This document shows positions 8,727-16,160 of a DNA stretch of 64,000 nt, piece by piece. Position numbers and translations under genes: made by a program. A model generated the notes under the pieces. The model had not been told where the DNA came from. It saw only the letters and a list, made by a program, of their open reading frames with translations, and searched no databases. Each line of letters begins with the position of its first letter. Position 1 is the stretch's first letter. This DNA is from DSQK01 sp964550175 (GTDB lineage Archaea > Nanobdellota > Nanobdellia > Woesearchaeales > ARS49). The stretch is taken from positions 558,001 to 622,000 of the forward strand of contig CAZJXP010000001.1 in assembly GCA_964550175.1 (NCBI GenBank), in the 5' to 3' direction.

Positions 8727-9238
8727 GATTCACCCGTAAGCTTGATTCCAAATGCGTGCTTCATGAATTTGATGGCCTCATCCTTGGTGACGCGGTGGGC
8801 TTTGCCGATGCTCGCTCGGTGCAAGCTTCGTCGCTTGACTCGGTAGCCCGGCTTCTCGAGCGTGACGCAGGCCTGCAAACCCATGACTCCGATCTTCGGG
8901 TCGTAGATTGCGCCCTCGACGTCGATGTGTTCTGGGATGCCGAACGACACGGAGCCGCCGGTATCGAAGTTTCCGTCTCGGAGCGTGAATTCTTTTGCCT
9001 TGAGCAATCGTTTGAGCATGATGTTTGCGGCTTCCTTTCTCAGCGTGAGCATGCAGCCAATCGGCAAACCCGGTCGCAATCCCCAGGTCGGGATTCGCTT
9101 CTGCGTGACGGTCTTGACGGGCTCGATGCCGGTGAGGGACTTGAGCACGAGGAGCGCTTTATCAAGCTTTGTTTGCTCCTTGCCCGCACCTATATTTAGC
9201 GTGAGCTTCTCAATCCGAGGCTGTTGCATAGGGTTCAT
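8723..9238 (-). CDS. rpl5: Ribosomal protein L5 (uL5)
   Basis: 5S rRNA-binding protein of the large subunit, 171 residues. It begins MNPMQQPRIEKLTLNIGAG, typical of archaeal L5, and contains TLRKEAANIMLKRLL and the conserved FGIPEHIDVEGAIYDP. Its start overlaps the S4e stop and its stop overlaps the S14 start. Confidence 0.97.
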   Translation of the reverse strand: MNPMQQPRIEKLTLNIGAGKEQTKLDKALLVLKSLTGIEPVKTVTQKRIPTWGLRPGLPIGCMLTLRKEAANIMLKRLLKAKEFTLRDGNFDTGGSVSFGIPEHIDVEGAIYDPKIGVMGLQACVTLEKPGYRVKRRSLHRASIGKAHRVTKDEAIKFMKHAFGIKLTGES

Positions 9239-9894
9239 GGAATCACGTAAACATGTTCTTTGTTCGTTTGCGACGTCGTTTCGTTGATGGTGAAGGTGAC
9301 CGTGTCGCCTTCAACGCCGGAAACCTTCGCGGTCTGGCCGACATATCGTCCTGAGGTGATCAAAATCTTCGCGCCGGCTTCCAACTTCAAATGCTTGAGG
9401 ATGGTCTGCTTCGGAACGTCGATGATGAGCGTGTCGCCGACCTTGAAGCTGTCCTTCGGGACGAGCAAGTTTCGGCTGTCGATGAGGTTGAGCTGGACCT
9501 TGTTGCCCTTGACGATGGTCTTTCCGACGATGCGGCAGGGCTTGTGGTGCACATCCTTCGCGATCGGCTGGAGCGCGAGTCGGCCCTTGAGGTCGATGCC
9601 CATGCGCTGCGCGAGCTTGAGCGTCGGGACTTCAACCGTGTCAAACAATCCAACCGGAAGTCGGTGGTCCTTGACTCGGCGCCCGTCGACGATGATCTCG
9701 TTCGCCAACATGGCCTTCTTGACTTCTCGGCTCGTCTTTCCGACGCCGAGCGATTGGAGGATGAGTCCGAGCGGAAGCGCACGTTCGATAGGGTGGGCGC
9801 CCGGGTTCGGCTTGCTGATAAACGCGCGTTCCTTACGGTCAATCAACCAGGATCGCGGCGCCGCATGGCGCTTGAGGTATTCGCTGTTGCTCAT
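9235..9894 (-). CDS. rps4e: Ribosomal protein S4e (eS4)
   Basis: Archaeal/eukaryotic small-subunit protein, 219 residues. The N-terminal LKRHAAPRSWLIDRK is diagnostic. An S4-like RNA-binding segment follows (REVKKAMLANEIIVDGRRVKD) and the C-terminal KOW-type barrel has ILITSGRYVGQTAKVSG. Overlaps of 4 bases link it to L24 and L5. Confidence 0.97.
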   Translation of the reverse strand: MSNSEYLKRHAAPRSWLIDRKERAFISKPNPGAHPIERALPLGLILQSLGVGKTSREVKKAMLANEIIVDGRRVKDHRLPVGLFDTVEVPTLKLAQRMGIDLKGRLALQPIAKDVHHKPCRIVGKTIVKGNKVQLNLIDSRNLLVPKDSFKVGDTLIIDVPKQTILKHLKLEAGAKILITSGRYVGQTAKVSGVEGDTVTFTINETTSQTNKEHVYVIP

Positions 9895-10262
9895 GCTTTT
9901 TTCTCCGTGAATCGTCGCTTGTCAGCTTCGAGTTCAGTGATGACGATGTTGCTGGGATGAATAGGATAGGCTGACTTGCTGCCGTCTTTCTTGAGCAGCT
10001 CAACGCCGGTGATGTACACTCGGCTCTTGATGACGTCGACGCTTTCCACTTTGCCGGACTTTTTCTTGAACTGGCCGCGGAGGACGGTGACTTTGTCGCC
10101 GACTCGGACAGTGACGCTTCGCGTCTTGTGCTTTGCACGCAAGGCCTCGCTCAAGTGCGTGCCGAGGAACTGTCGCTTGACGTGCAACGGGGCCTCTCTG
10201 ATGTAGCTTCGCTGCTTGCGCGGCTTGACGCTTCCTTTCCAATGCGTTGACCAGGATGCCAT
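9891..10262 (-). CDS. rpl24: Ribosomal protein L24 (uL24)
   Basis: Large-subunit assembly initiator, 123 residues. It has the archaeal N-terminal extension (PRKQRSYIREAPLHVKRQ) followed by the KOW motif VRVGDKVTVLRGQFKKKSGKV. The stop overlaps the S4e start. No unusual features. Confidence 0.96.
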   Translation of the reverse strand: MASWSTHWKGSVKPRKQRSYIREAPLHVKRQFLGTHLSEALRAKHKTRSVTVRVGDKVTVLRGQFKKKSGKVESVDVIKSRVYITGVELLKKDGSKSAYPIHPSNIVITELEADKRRFTEKKA

Positions 10263-10263
10263 G

Positions 10264-10665
10264 TTACAATATCACGCTCGCTAATTTTGAAACCAACGGC
10301 CATCGTTCCGCGACTTCTCGCGCAATCGGACCCTTGATCATTGTTCCCTTCGGGTTTCCGTCACGGTCCTTCAAAACGACCGCGGCGTTGTCCTCGAACT
10401 TCACGTGCGTGCCGTCCAGTCGTCGGAATTCTTTTTTCTGACGGACAATGACGGCGTACACGACTTGTTTTCTCATTTCGGGCTTTCCGGATTTGACCGA
10501 ACCGACGATGATGTCGCCGATGGCCGCTTCCGGGAATCGTCCCTTGACCGTTTTGTGACGGAGGACGGTGGTGATTTTCAAAATCTTCGCGCCGGAGTTG
10601 TCGCACACGTCAACCCACGTTCCGTGGGGGAGGGCGCGCGTCATTCGGGCCTTGACGGGCTTCAT
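10264..10665 (-). CDS. rpl14: Ribosomal protein L14 (uL14)
   Basis: Large-subunit protein at the subunit interface, 133 residues, a small beta-barrel. Signature residues are VCDNSGAKILKI near residue 22 and GTMIKGPIAREVAERWP near the C-terminus. The start overlaps the S17 stop by 4 bases; one base separates its stop from the L24 start. Confidence 0.97.
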   Translation of the reverse strand: MKPVKARMTRALPHGTWVDVCDNSGAKILKITTVLRHKTVKGRFPEAAIGDIIVGSVKSGKPEMRKQVVYAVIVRQKKEFRRLDGTHVKFEDNAAVVLKDRDGNPKGTMIKGPIAREVAERWPLVSKLASVIL

Positions 10666-11039
10666 TGCTCGACGACCTCTTTCTTTTCAACCGGTCGCTG
10701 CTTCGCTTCCATGAGCAATTCTTCGCGTGCCATGAATGATTGGTTTTGTCCGGTGACTTCGAGGATAACGAAGGTCTTGGTCTTGCTCAGCGGTCGGCAT
10801 TCCTGGATTCGGACGATGTCGCCCTTCTTCGCGCTGATGCAGTCGGGATTGTGAGCCTTGATTCGCGAACGCAACGTAGCCGTTCGTTCGTACTTGTGGA
10901 TGAACATGGTTCGGGGCCATTCGATGGTCGCGGTGCGCTGCATCTTGCTGTCGATGACGGTGCCGACGAACGTTCGTCCGTGAGTCTTGACACTACCGTG
11001 TTTCGCGCAGTGCGCGTCCGTGCAGTTTGTTGTTGCCAT
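10662..11039 (-). CDS. rps17: Ribosomal protein S17 (uS17)
   Basis: Small-subunit OB-fold protein, 125 residues. The archaeal N-terminal part contains CTDAHCAKHG, then the core with GTVIDSKMQRTATIEW and KGDIVRIQECRPLSKTKTFVI. The 18 bases upstream up to the aIF1 gene leave no room for the RNase P protein gene (Rpp29) that commonly sits at this place in archaeal operons. Confidence 0.96.
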   Translation of the reverse strand: MATTNCTDAHCAKHGSVKTHGRTFVGTVIDSKMQRTATIEWPRTMFIHKYERTATLRSRIKAHNPDCISAKKGDIVRIQECRPLSKTKTFVILEVTGQNQSFMAREELLMEAKQRPVEKKEVVEQ

Positions 11040-11057
11040 TTTGTTTTCCTTTGAATG

Positions 11058-11366
11058 TTACTTGACCACAATCAGCTCGGGAGCAAACCCGAGTTCGACC
11101 AGGATTTCCCTGACCCGATTGCGGTGGTCCCCCTGCAGTTCGACCTTTCCGTCCTTGACGGTGCCGCCGCAGGCGAGTTTCGCCTTCAGTTTTGAGCCGA
11201 CATCCTTGATGTCGATTTCCTTGGTGTCGATCCCATCGACAACAGTGTAGTTCTTGTTGAACTTCTTCTTCTCTAAGCGGACCTCGATGGTCTGCGATTC
11301 CTTTGCAATACTTTCGCACACGCACAAGTCTTTTGGCAGACCGCACGTGTCGCAAATGTCAGTCAT
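11058..11366 (-). CDS. Translation initiation factor aIF1 (SUI1 family)
   Basis: Small initiation factor that helps select the start codon on the 30S subunit. 102 residues with the SUI1 fold: KKFNKNYTVVDGID, then LKAKLACGGTVKDGKVELQGDHR. The N-terminus has a short zinc-ribbon-like pair (CDTCGLPKDLCVC). It lies between L29 and S17, its normal archaeal place. Its start overlaps the L29 stop by 4 bases. Confidence 0.93.
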   Translation of the reverse strand: MTDICDTCGLPKDLCVCESIAKESQTIEVRLEKKKFNKNYTVVDGIDTKEIDIKDVGSKLKAKLACGGTVKDGKVELQGDHRNRVREILVELGFAPELIVVK

Positions 11367-11659
11367 TGCTTGGGTCGCGCCTCAGTTCGTGGTTGCTTCT
11401 GTGATTGTGATTGCGCGGGCTTGGCGGCCGGCTTTTGGGTCGCGCTGTTCTTTTGCACAACCACTTTCGGTTGCGTCTTTTCGTTTCGGATCGTGAGGAT
11501 TTGTGCCAATGTTCGCTTGCTGCGTCGGATTTCGCCCGGGTTCTTCGGCGGGGTGCCCGTTGAGACTTGGCCGTAGAGCTTCAATAGGTTCTTTCTCAGC
11601 TCCTGCTCCTTGGCAGCTAGCTCAGTTTCACTCAGTGCTCGGAGTTCCTTGGCTTTCAT
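11363..11659 (-). CDS. rpl29: Ribosomal protein L29 (uL29)
   Basis: Large-subunit protein near the exit tunnel, 98 residues. The helical hairpin core is at residues 1-66 (KAKELRALSETELAAKEQELRKNL, then NPGEIRRSKRTLAQI). The remaining 30 residues form a basic Q/K/P-rich tail that is longer than usual. Its ATG lies 32 bases inside the 3' end of the S3 gene in another frame. Confidence 0.93.
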   Translation of the reverse strand: MKAKELRALSETELAAKEQELRKNLLKLYGQVSTGTPPKNPGEIRRSKRTLAQILTIRNEKTQPKVVVQKNSATQKPAAKPAQSQSQKQPRTEARPKQ

Positions 11660-12341
11660 CGGGTTTCACATCTTCCGCTCGTCTGCGCGGAGATTTTCTC
11701 TTCTCTGCTTTCTTTTCCTGGACGGGCTCGGGAGCCGCGAGCGGTTCCTTTCGCACTTCAACATCGTCGGGGAGCTTGAGGTCTGCCGGCATGATTCGGA
11801 CTTGGATGCCGATGGTGCCGGTCTTTAGCTGGGCATTCGCGTACGCCTTTCGCACGCCGGTGATCGCGATCTGACCGGACTTCTTCATGTAGCCCTTCGC
11901 GAATCGCCATCGTTTTGCGCGAGCGCTCGGGAGCTTGCCGGTCATCATGATTTCGATACCGAGCGCGCCCGCGTTCATCGCGTCCTGCAACACCTTGAAT
12001 CCAACGGCCTTGAATTTCTGGCTGCCGAATCGTTCCAATGTTGAGGCGATGCGCTCCGCAATAATCTGCGGGTCTACATCAGGCTTCTCGATTTCGCTGA
12101 TTTCGATCTGAGGATTTTCAAGGTTGAACGTCTTCTTGAGCGCGTTCGTGAGCTTCTTGATGTTTTCGCCCTTTCGTCCGACGACCAATCCTGGGCGACT
12201 TGCGAAGATGATGATCTTCTCGCCCAACGGGGTGCGGACCATCTTGGTGCTGCTGTGCCCGACGTTCTTCAACGTCAAAGTGACGAACTCCAAGATGCGT
12301 CGTTCCTTCACTCGCTCGGCGACGAATTTGCGTTCAATCAT
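11628..12341 (-). CDS. rps3: Ribosomal protein S3 (uS3)
   Basis: Small-subunit protein at the mRNA entry site, 237 residues. The type-2 KH domain is seen at about residues 40-75 (FASRPGLVVGRKGENIKKL), and the C-terminal domain has GIEIMMTGKLPSARAKRWRF. A charged, low-complexity tail makes up the last 35 residues, and its end overlaps the L29 gene by 32 bases. Confidence 0.96.
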   Translation of the reverse strand: MIERKFVAERVKERRILEFVTLTLKNVGHSSTKMVRTPLGEKIIIFASRPGLVVGRKGENIKKLTNALKKTFNLENPQIEISEIEKPDVDPQIIAERIASTLERFGSQKFKAVGFKVLQDAMNAGALGIEIMMTGKLPSARAKRWRFAKGYMKKSGQIAITGVRKAYANAQLKTGTIGIQVRIMPADLKLPDDVEVRKEPLAAPEPVQEKKAEKRKSPRRRAEDVKPDESQGTPSTE

Positions 12342-12814
12342 TTCTTCGCCTCGACTTTCTTTGTCTTCGGAGCTTTAGGAGTGTTAGGCTTTGCGGCAAG
12401 GACGATCTCGACATGCGTCTGTCGCATCTGTCCACCGGTGCGACCCTGGCCGCGGGCGGTCGGACCCTGCTGGGCGACGGCGTGGTGAACGACGAGGTCT
12501 GCGCTGTTCATTCCCTTGAACTGGGCGTTGGCTTCCGCGCTTGCGAGGACTTTGAGCACATTCGTGACGGCCTTGACCGGATATCTGCCGACGGCCATGC
12601 CCGGCTTGTGCGCGGTTTCCTTGTAGTGCGTAAACATCGGGATCGCTCGGTTCATCTTCAACACTTCATTCAATTCCCACTTTGCCTTCGCGAGCGGCAT
12701 TCCATAAATGAATCGGCAGACTTGCGTCGTGATCTTGGTGGAAATGTTGAGGCTGTGGCTGACTGCCTTGGCCATATTTTCCCCGAGCTTCGTTGAATAC
12801 GCGTAGCCGACCAT
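12338..12814 (-). CDS. rpl22: Ribosomal protein L22 (uL22)
   Basis: Large-subunit protein lining the exit tunnel, 158 residues. It has KAVSHSLNISTKITTQVCR, then GRYPVKAVTNVLKVLASAEANA, and the long hairpin that contains ARGQGRTGGQMRQTHVEIVL. The length is archaeal. The stop overlaps the S3 start by 4 bases. Confidence 0.96.
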   Translation of the reverse strand: MVGYAYSTKLGENMAKAVSHSLNISTKITTQVCRFIYGMPLAKAKWELNEVLKMNRAIPMFTHYKETAHKPGMAVGRYPVKAVTNVLKVLASAEANAQFKGMNSADLVVHHAVAQQGPTARGQGRTGGQMRQTHVEIVLAAKPNTPKAPKTKKVEAKK

Positions 12815-13195
12815 TTATCTCACGCTCAAGGCTGAGCTCGAACGCGTTGCTCCGATACCCGGCGCGCTGTGCTCAACCTTCTTGGTGCTGAAAGCGAATT
12901 CGCCCAATCGGTGGCCGAGCATGTCTTTCTCGATGATCACCGGGAGGAACTCCTTTCCGTTGTGGATCTTGATGGTCTTTCCGACGAATGACGGAAGGAT
13001 GATGATGTCTCGGCAGTGCGTCTCCAAGTTTGCCTGGCCCTTGGTCAGGTTCTTCATGAAAATCTTCTGCGCGTCGGTGTAGCCATGCTTCAAGGTGCGT
13101 CGCTGTCGCGAGGGGATGAGCTTCATGAACTCGTCCATGCTGAGCTTCTGCACCTGTTCCCAGGTTCTGCCGTAAAATGTGAAGTCTTTTGCCAT
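12815..13195 (-). CDS. rps19: Ribosomal protein S19 (uS19)
   Basis: Small-subunit head protein, 126 residues. Landmarks: FTFYGRTWEQVQKLSMDEF (archaeal N-terminus), DIIILPSFVGKTIKIHNGKEF, and MLGHRLGEFAFSTKKVEHS. Its stop abuts the L22 ATG without a gap, so the two are translationally coupled. Confidence 0.97.
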   Translation of the reverse strand: MAKDFTFYGRTWEQVQKLSMDEFMKLIPSRQRRTLKHGYTDAQKIFMKNLTKGQANLETHCRDIIILPSFVGKTIKIHNGKEFLPVIIEKDMLGHRLGEFAFSTKKVEHSAPGIGATRSSSALSVR

Positions 13196-13200
13196 GAGTA

Positions 13201-13911
13201 TCAGCTCTTCCTTCCCGTTCGTCGCGCGGAGATCTTACCGACCTTTCTTCCCGGCGGAGCGTGCTTGGACTGAACCTTGTTCTTGCCCTTTCGGGAGGTT
13301 CGCTTGTTACCGAAGGGGTGGTCGACCGCGTTCTGGGCTGCGCCCGACGGGTTCGGCCATCGCTTGTTTCGACTTCGGTGGTGGAAATGCATTGTTCCGG
13401 CCTTGATGAACGGCTTCTCCGTTCGGCCGGAGCCTGCGACGACACCGATGACGGCGCGGCAGGCGGGACTAAAGGTTCGCTGCTTCTTGCTCGGCAGCAT
13501 GACAATGACGTGCTGGTCGGTCTTGGTGATGACGCGCGCGTACGTGCCGGAGGTTCGGCAGAACTTTCCGCCGTCGCCCGGTCGGCTTTCGACATTGAAG
13601 ATCAATGCGCCGTCAGGAATTTCGTTGAGTGAGAGAGTGTTTCCGTTGTTCGCTTCGCCGCCCGGTCCGGTCGTGACGATGTCGCCGACCTTCAATCCTT
13701 CGGCGGCTTGGACGAGGACTTCTTCGTTCGGGTACTGCACTTTCGCCAACGGGGCGAAGTGTCCCGGACATTTGACAAAGTCTATGATTTTTCCCATTTT
13801 GATTGCCTGGTTGAGTCGCGCGTGTCGGGCGTCGCCTGCGTACGCGAAGCTTCGCGCTCGGTAACCGGGTCCGCCCTTTCCTCTCGCTTGCTGGATGAGC
13901 TGCTTACCCAT
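13201..13911 (-). CDS. rpl2: Ribosomal protein L2 (uL2)
   Basis: Core large-subunit protein needed for peptidyl transfer, 236 residues. It has GKGGPGYRARSFAYAGDARHA near the start and the catalytic-centre loop with PHPFGNK-like sequence (NAVDHPFGNKRTSRKG). The start is the ATG at 13911, immediately after the L23 stop. Confidence 0.97.
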   Translation of the reverse strand: MGKQLIQQARGKGGPGYRARSFAYAGDARHARLNQAIKMGKIIDFVKCPGHFAPLAKVQYPNEEVLVQAAEGLKVGDIVTTGPGGEANNGNTLSLNEIPDGALIFNVESRPGDGGKFCRTSGTYARVITKTDQHVIVMLPSKKQRTFSPACRAVIGVVAGSGRTEKPFIKAGTMHFHHRSRNKRWPNPSGAAQNAVDHPFGNKRTSRKGKNKVQSKHAPPGRKVGKISARRTGRKS

Positions 13912-14163
13912 TTACATCAGCCCCAAGTTCGTTGCGATGTCAATGGCGGGAGTTTCCTTCGCGAAGCGGACAAATGCGCGCTTCTCCCCATTGCGATTGT
14001 GAGTTCGGACGGCGTCGACTTTCGCGGTGAACAATTTTTCAATTGCTTCCTTGATGTCGAGCTTGGTTGCCTTGACTTCGACGACGAAGACCAACGTGTT
14101 CGAGGATTCCATCAGGCGGATGCTCTTTTCCGTCGCCAATGGGTGCTTGATCACGTTATTCAT
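13912..14163 (-). CDS. rpl23: Ribosomal protein L23 (uL23)
   Basis: Large-subunit protein at the tunnel exit, where SRP docks. 83 residues, with HPLATEKSIRLMESSNTLVFVV and the segment KLDIKEAIEKLFTAKVDAVRT typical of the family. Its start overlaps the L4 stop by 4 bases and its stop touches the L2 start. Confidence 0.96.
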   Translation of the reverse strand: MNNVIKHPLATEKSIRLMESSNTLVFVVEVKATKLDIKEAIEKLFTAKVDAVRTHNRNGEKRAFVRFAKETPAIDIATNLGLM

Positions 14164-14966
14164 GCGTACAACTTCTCCTTCTCCATCTTATCAATTGCGG
14201 CTGCGGTGAACAAAGTCAGTCGTCCCGGAACGGTTCCCGGAGCCAACAGTTCCGCGTTGAGCTTGTTGATTGCGATGACGTCGACGCCCGCGATGTTGCG
14301 CACGCTGTTGACGAGCTTGCACGGGCCGCTGACGACAATCAACGGGCCGACTTTCTTTTGGTAGCGTCGTCCTCGCATCTTTCCGATGCCGGCTCGGACG
14401 CTCTTCTGTGCCGCTCGCTCGAGTTCGGTCGTGAGCTTGATCTTGTCGAACGCGTCATGGACTTGCTTCGTGCTGTCCAACGCCTCGAAGCTGCTGTCGA
14501 TGACAAACGGATAGTGATCGGGAACTCGGTGACCGTGCAACGTGACAAGTTTCTTGTCGACGGTTGCTGCGATCGCGCTGCGGATTGCTTTTCTTCGTTC
14601 CTTGGTGTTGATGTACTTTGTCCAGACTTTTTCTTGTCCGGGCGGGAACGCGCGTCTTCCACCAACCATGCCGGGAGCGAACGCGCCGACCCACTGCATT
14701 CGGGTACCGTTACGGCTCATCGTCTTTCGAGGAACTCGCGAGATACCATGGCCGTAGGAGCCCTTGTATTCTCGTCGTCTTCGAGAAAGCTTTGCAGCGG
14801 CTTTCTTGCCGGCTCTCGGGTCTGCGCCGTACGGCTGTCGCGCGTTTGCCTGCACGACTTCGACGGCTCGCTGGATGATGTCGTTTCTCACGGGTTCAGA
14901 AAACGCCATCGGCATCTTTCTCTTGCCGACGCTTTCATTCTTCGTGTTTAAGATGGTGAGTTCCAT
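14160..14966 (-). CDS. rpl4: Ribosomal protein L4 (uL4)
   Basis: Large-subunit protein with a long loop in the exit tunnel, 268 residues, archaeal/eukaryotic L4e length. Seen: the R-rich loop region (YKGSYGHGISRVPRKTMSRNGTR), GGRRAFPP, and KKVGPLIVVSGPCKLVNSVRNI toward the C-terminus. The gene follows L3 by one base. Confidence 0.96.
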   Translation of the reverse strand: MELTILNTKNESVGKRKMPMAFSEPVRNDIIQRAVEVVQANARQPYGADPRAGKKAAAKLSRRRREYKGSYGHGISRVPRKTMSRNGTRMQWVGAFAPGMVGGRRAFPPGQEKVWTKYINTKERRKAIRSAIAATVDKKLVTLHGHRVPDHYPFVIDSSFEALDSTKQVHDAFDKIKLTTELERAAQKSVRAGIGKMRGRRYQKKVGPLIVVSGPCKLVNSVRNIAGVDVIAINKLNAELLAPGTVPGRLTLFTAAAIDKMEKEKLYA

Positions 14967-14967
14967 G

Positions 14968-15942
14968 TTATTGTTTGCTCGTCAAGCTGATGTACGTGAT
15001 TGCGGGAGCCTTCTTCGGCAACTTGTAGTTCGCTCGCACCGGGTGCGTGAGCGTGATGAGTCGCTTAGACGGGCCGCCGATGCTGCCCTTAAATAATGCA
15101 TAGTTTGCGTTGATGACGCCGTAGCGCTTGAAGCCGCCCTTGACGTTGATTTCGGCGGGGTTCGTGCCGATCTTGAGGAGCCACTTGTTGATTTCTGTTC
15201 GGAGATGAAGTCCGTGCTGACCGGAGTGAGCGACGCTCCACGAACGGTTTGAGCCCCAGCCGCCCAAGCTTCCCGGTCCTCGGATGGTCTTTTGCGACTT
15301 GTGGCTTCTGATGTCGACGCCGAATCTCGGAACGGGTCCTTGGTTTCCGCGGCCGGTTGTGACGCTGTGCACATCGGCCTGGTTACCCTCGACAAACACG
15401 TCGCTGAGATTGATGTCCTTACCGAGCACGCCCTTCGCGTACGCGAGCTTCTCTTCCATCTTCGCGCCGCCGATAGCGAGCTCGATGATTTCCGGAGTTT
15501 TCTTGAAGTTGATTAAGTGCGGTTGAGTCGCCGTAAGAAGCCTGATGTCGCTGATGTTGTCGAGCTTGACGCTGTCGATCGATTTTGCGACCTTGGGAAG
15601 CGGGAATGCGCGCGAAACGTTATTGTCGAGAGAAGGAGCGAGAATGGAGGTGGCCAATTGTTTGCCGTCATAATTATTGGCGTAAAAATTGACCCCAATG
15701 ACCTTCATCGGCGGACATTCAATGACTGTGACCGGGAACGGAATTTCTTCGCCCTTGGTGATTGAGTTGGGTCTGTCGTCGGCGATGACGACGTGGGTCA
15801 TGCCTGCCTTGTAGCCCGCGAAGCCGATGGGCTTGACATCCTTGATTTGCGCCCAGGTTCGGACTCGTGCAGCAAGAGAACTGGCTCGCTGACGCGGCCA
15901 AAACTGCATACTTCCTCGTCTCGGGTTTCTCGTTCGTGGCAT
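14968..15942 (-). CDS. rpl3: Ribosomal protein L3 (uL3), first gene of the large operon
   Basis: Large-subunit protein near the peptidyl-transferase centre; 324 residues, archaeal length. Landmarks: PRRGSMQFWPRQRASS at the start, GFAGYKAGMTHVV, and GRGNQGPVPRFG in the central loop. As the first gene of a 25-gene run, it probably carries the main promoter: a strong TATA box lies at about 16102-16112, leaving a leader of roughly 130 bases. Confidence 0.97.
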   Translation of the reverse strand: MPRTRNPRRGSMQFWPRQRASSLAARVRTWAQIKDVKPIGFAGYKAGMTHVVIADDRPNSITKGEEIPFPVTVIECPPMKVIGVNFYANNYDGKQLATSILAPSLDNNVSRAFPLPKVAKSIDSVKLDNISDIRLLTATQPHLINFKKTPEIIELAIGGAKMEEKLAYAKGVLGKDINLSDVFVEGNQADVHSVTTGRGNQGPVPRFGVDIRSHKSQKTIRGPGSLGGWGSNRSWSVAHSGQHGLHLRTEINKWLLKIGTNPAEINVKGGFKRYGVINANYALFKGSIGGPSKRLITLTHPVRANYKLPKKAPAITYISLTSKQ

Positions 15943-16160
15943 ATGACCTTAACTCGTCCTCTATATTATGTGTCTGCAATCCAAGCCCGTTTTCGGAGAA
16001 GTCATGTATTTCTACAACGACTGTACTGAAAAGCGGTCTTTTCAGGCTTGTCACCGCATTTACCGTCGGTAAACGCGCGTATGCCAAGTTCACAGGGGGT
16101 TCTTTATAAATGTTCCTGTTGCGTTTCCTGTGGAGAAAGTCTTCGTAATTGTTAGTCTAT
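15943..16160 (-). promoter_or_regulatory. Promoter and leader of the L3 ribosomal operon
   Basis: On the minus strand ATTTATAAAG (about 16102-16112) is a good archaeal TATA box, so transcription should begin near 16080. The leader of about 135 bases carries no recognised riboswitch. A second open frame runs through it (starting near 16093) into the L3 gene in another frame; it resembles nothing I know and is not called as a gene. Long leaders are uncommon for archaeal mRNAs, so autoregulation by a ribosomal protein is possible but unproven. Confidence 0.45.

Noticed and set aside
12873..13595. Long open frame overlapping L2 and S19 on the same strand in another frame
   Set aside because: Low-complexity R/S/P-rich translation produced by the biased base composition of ribosomal genes.
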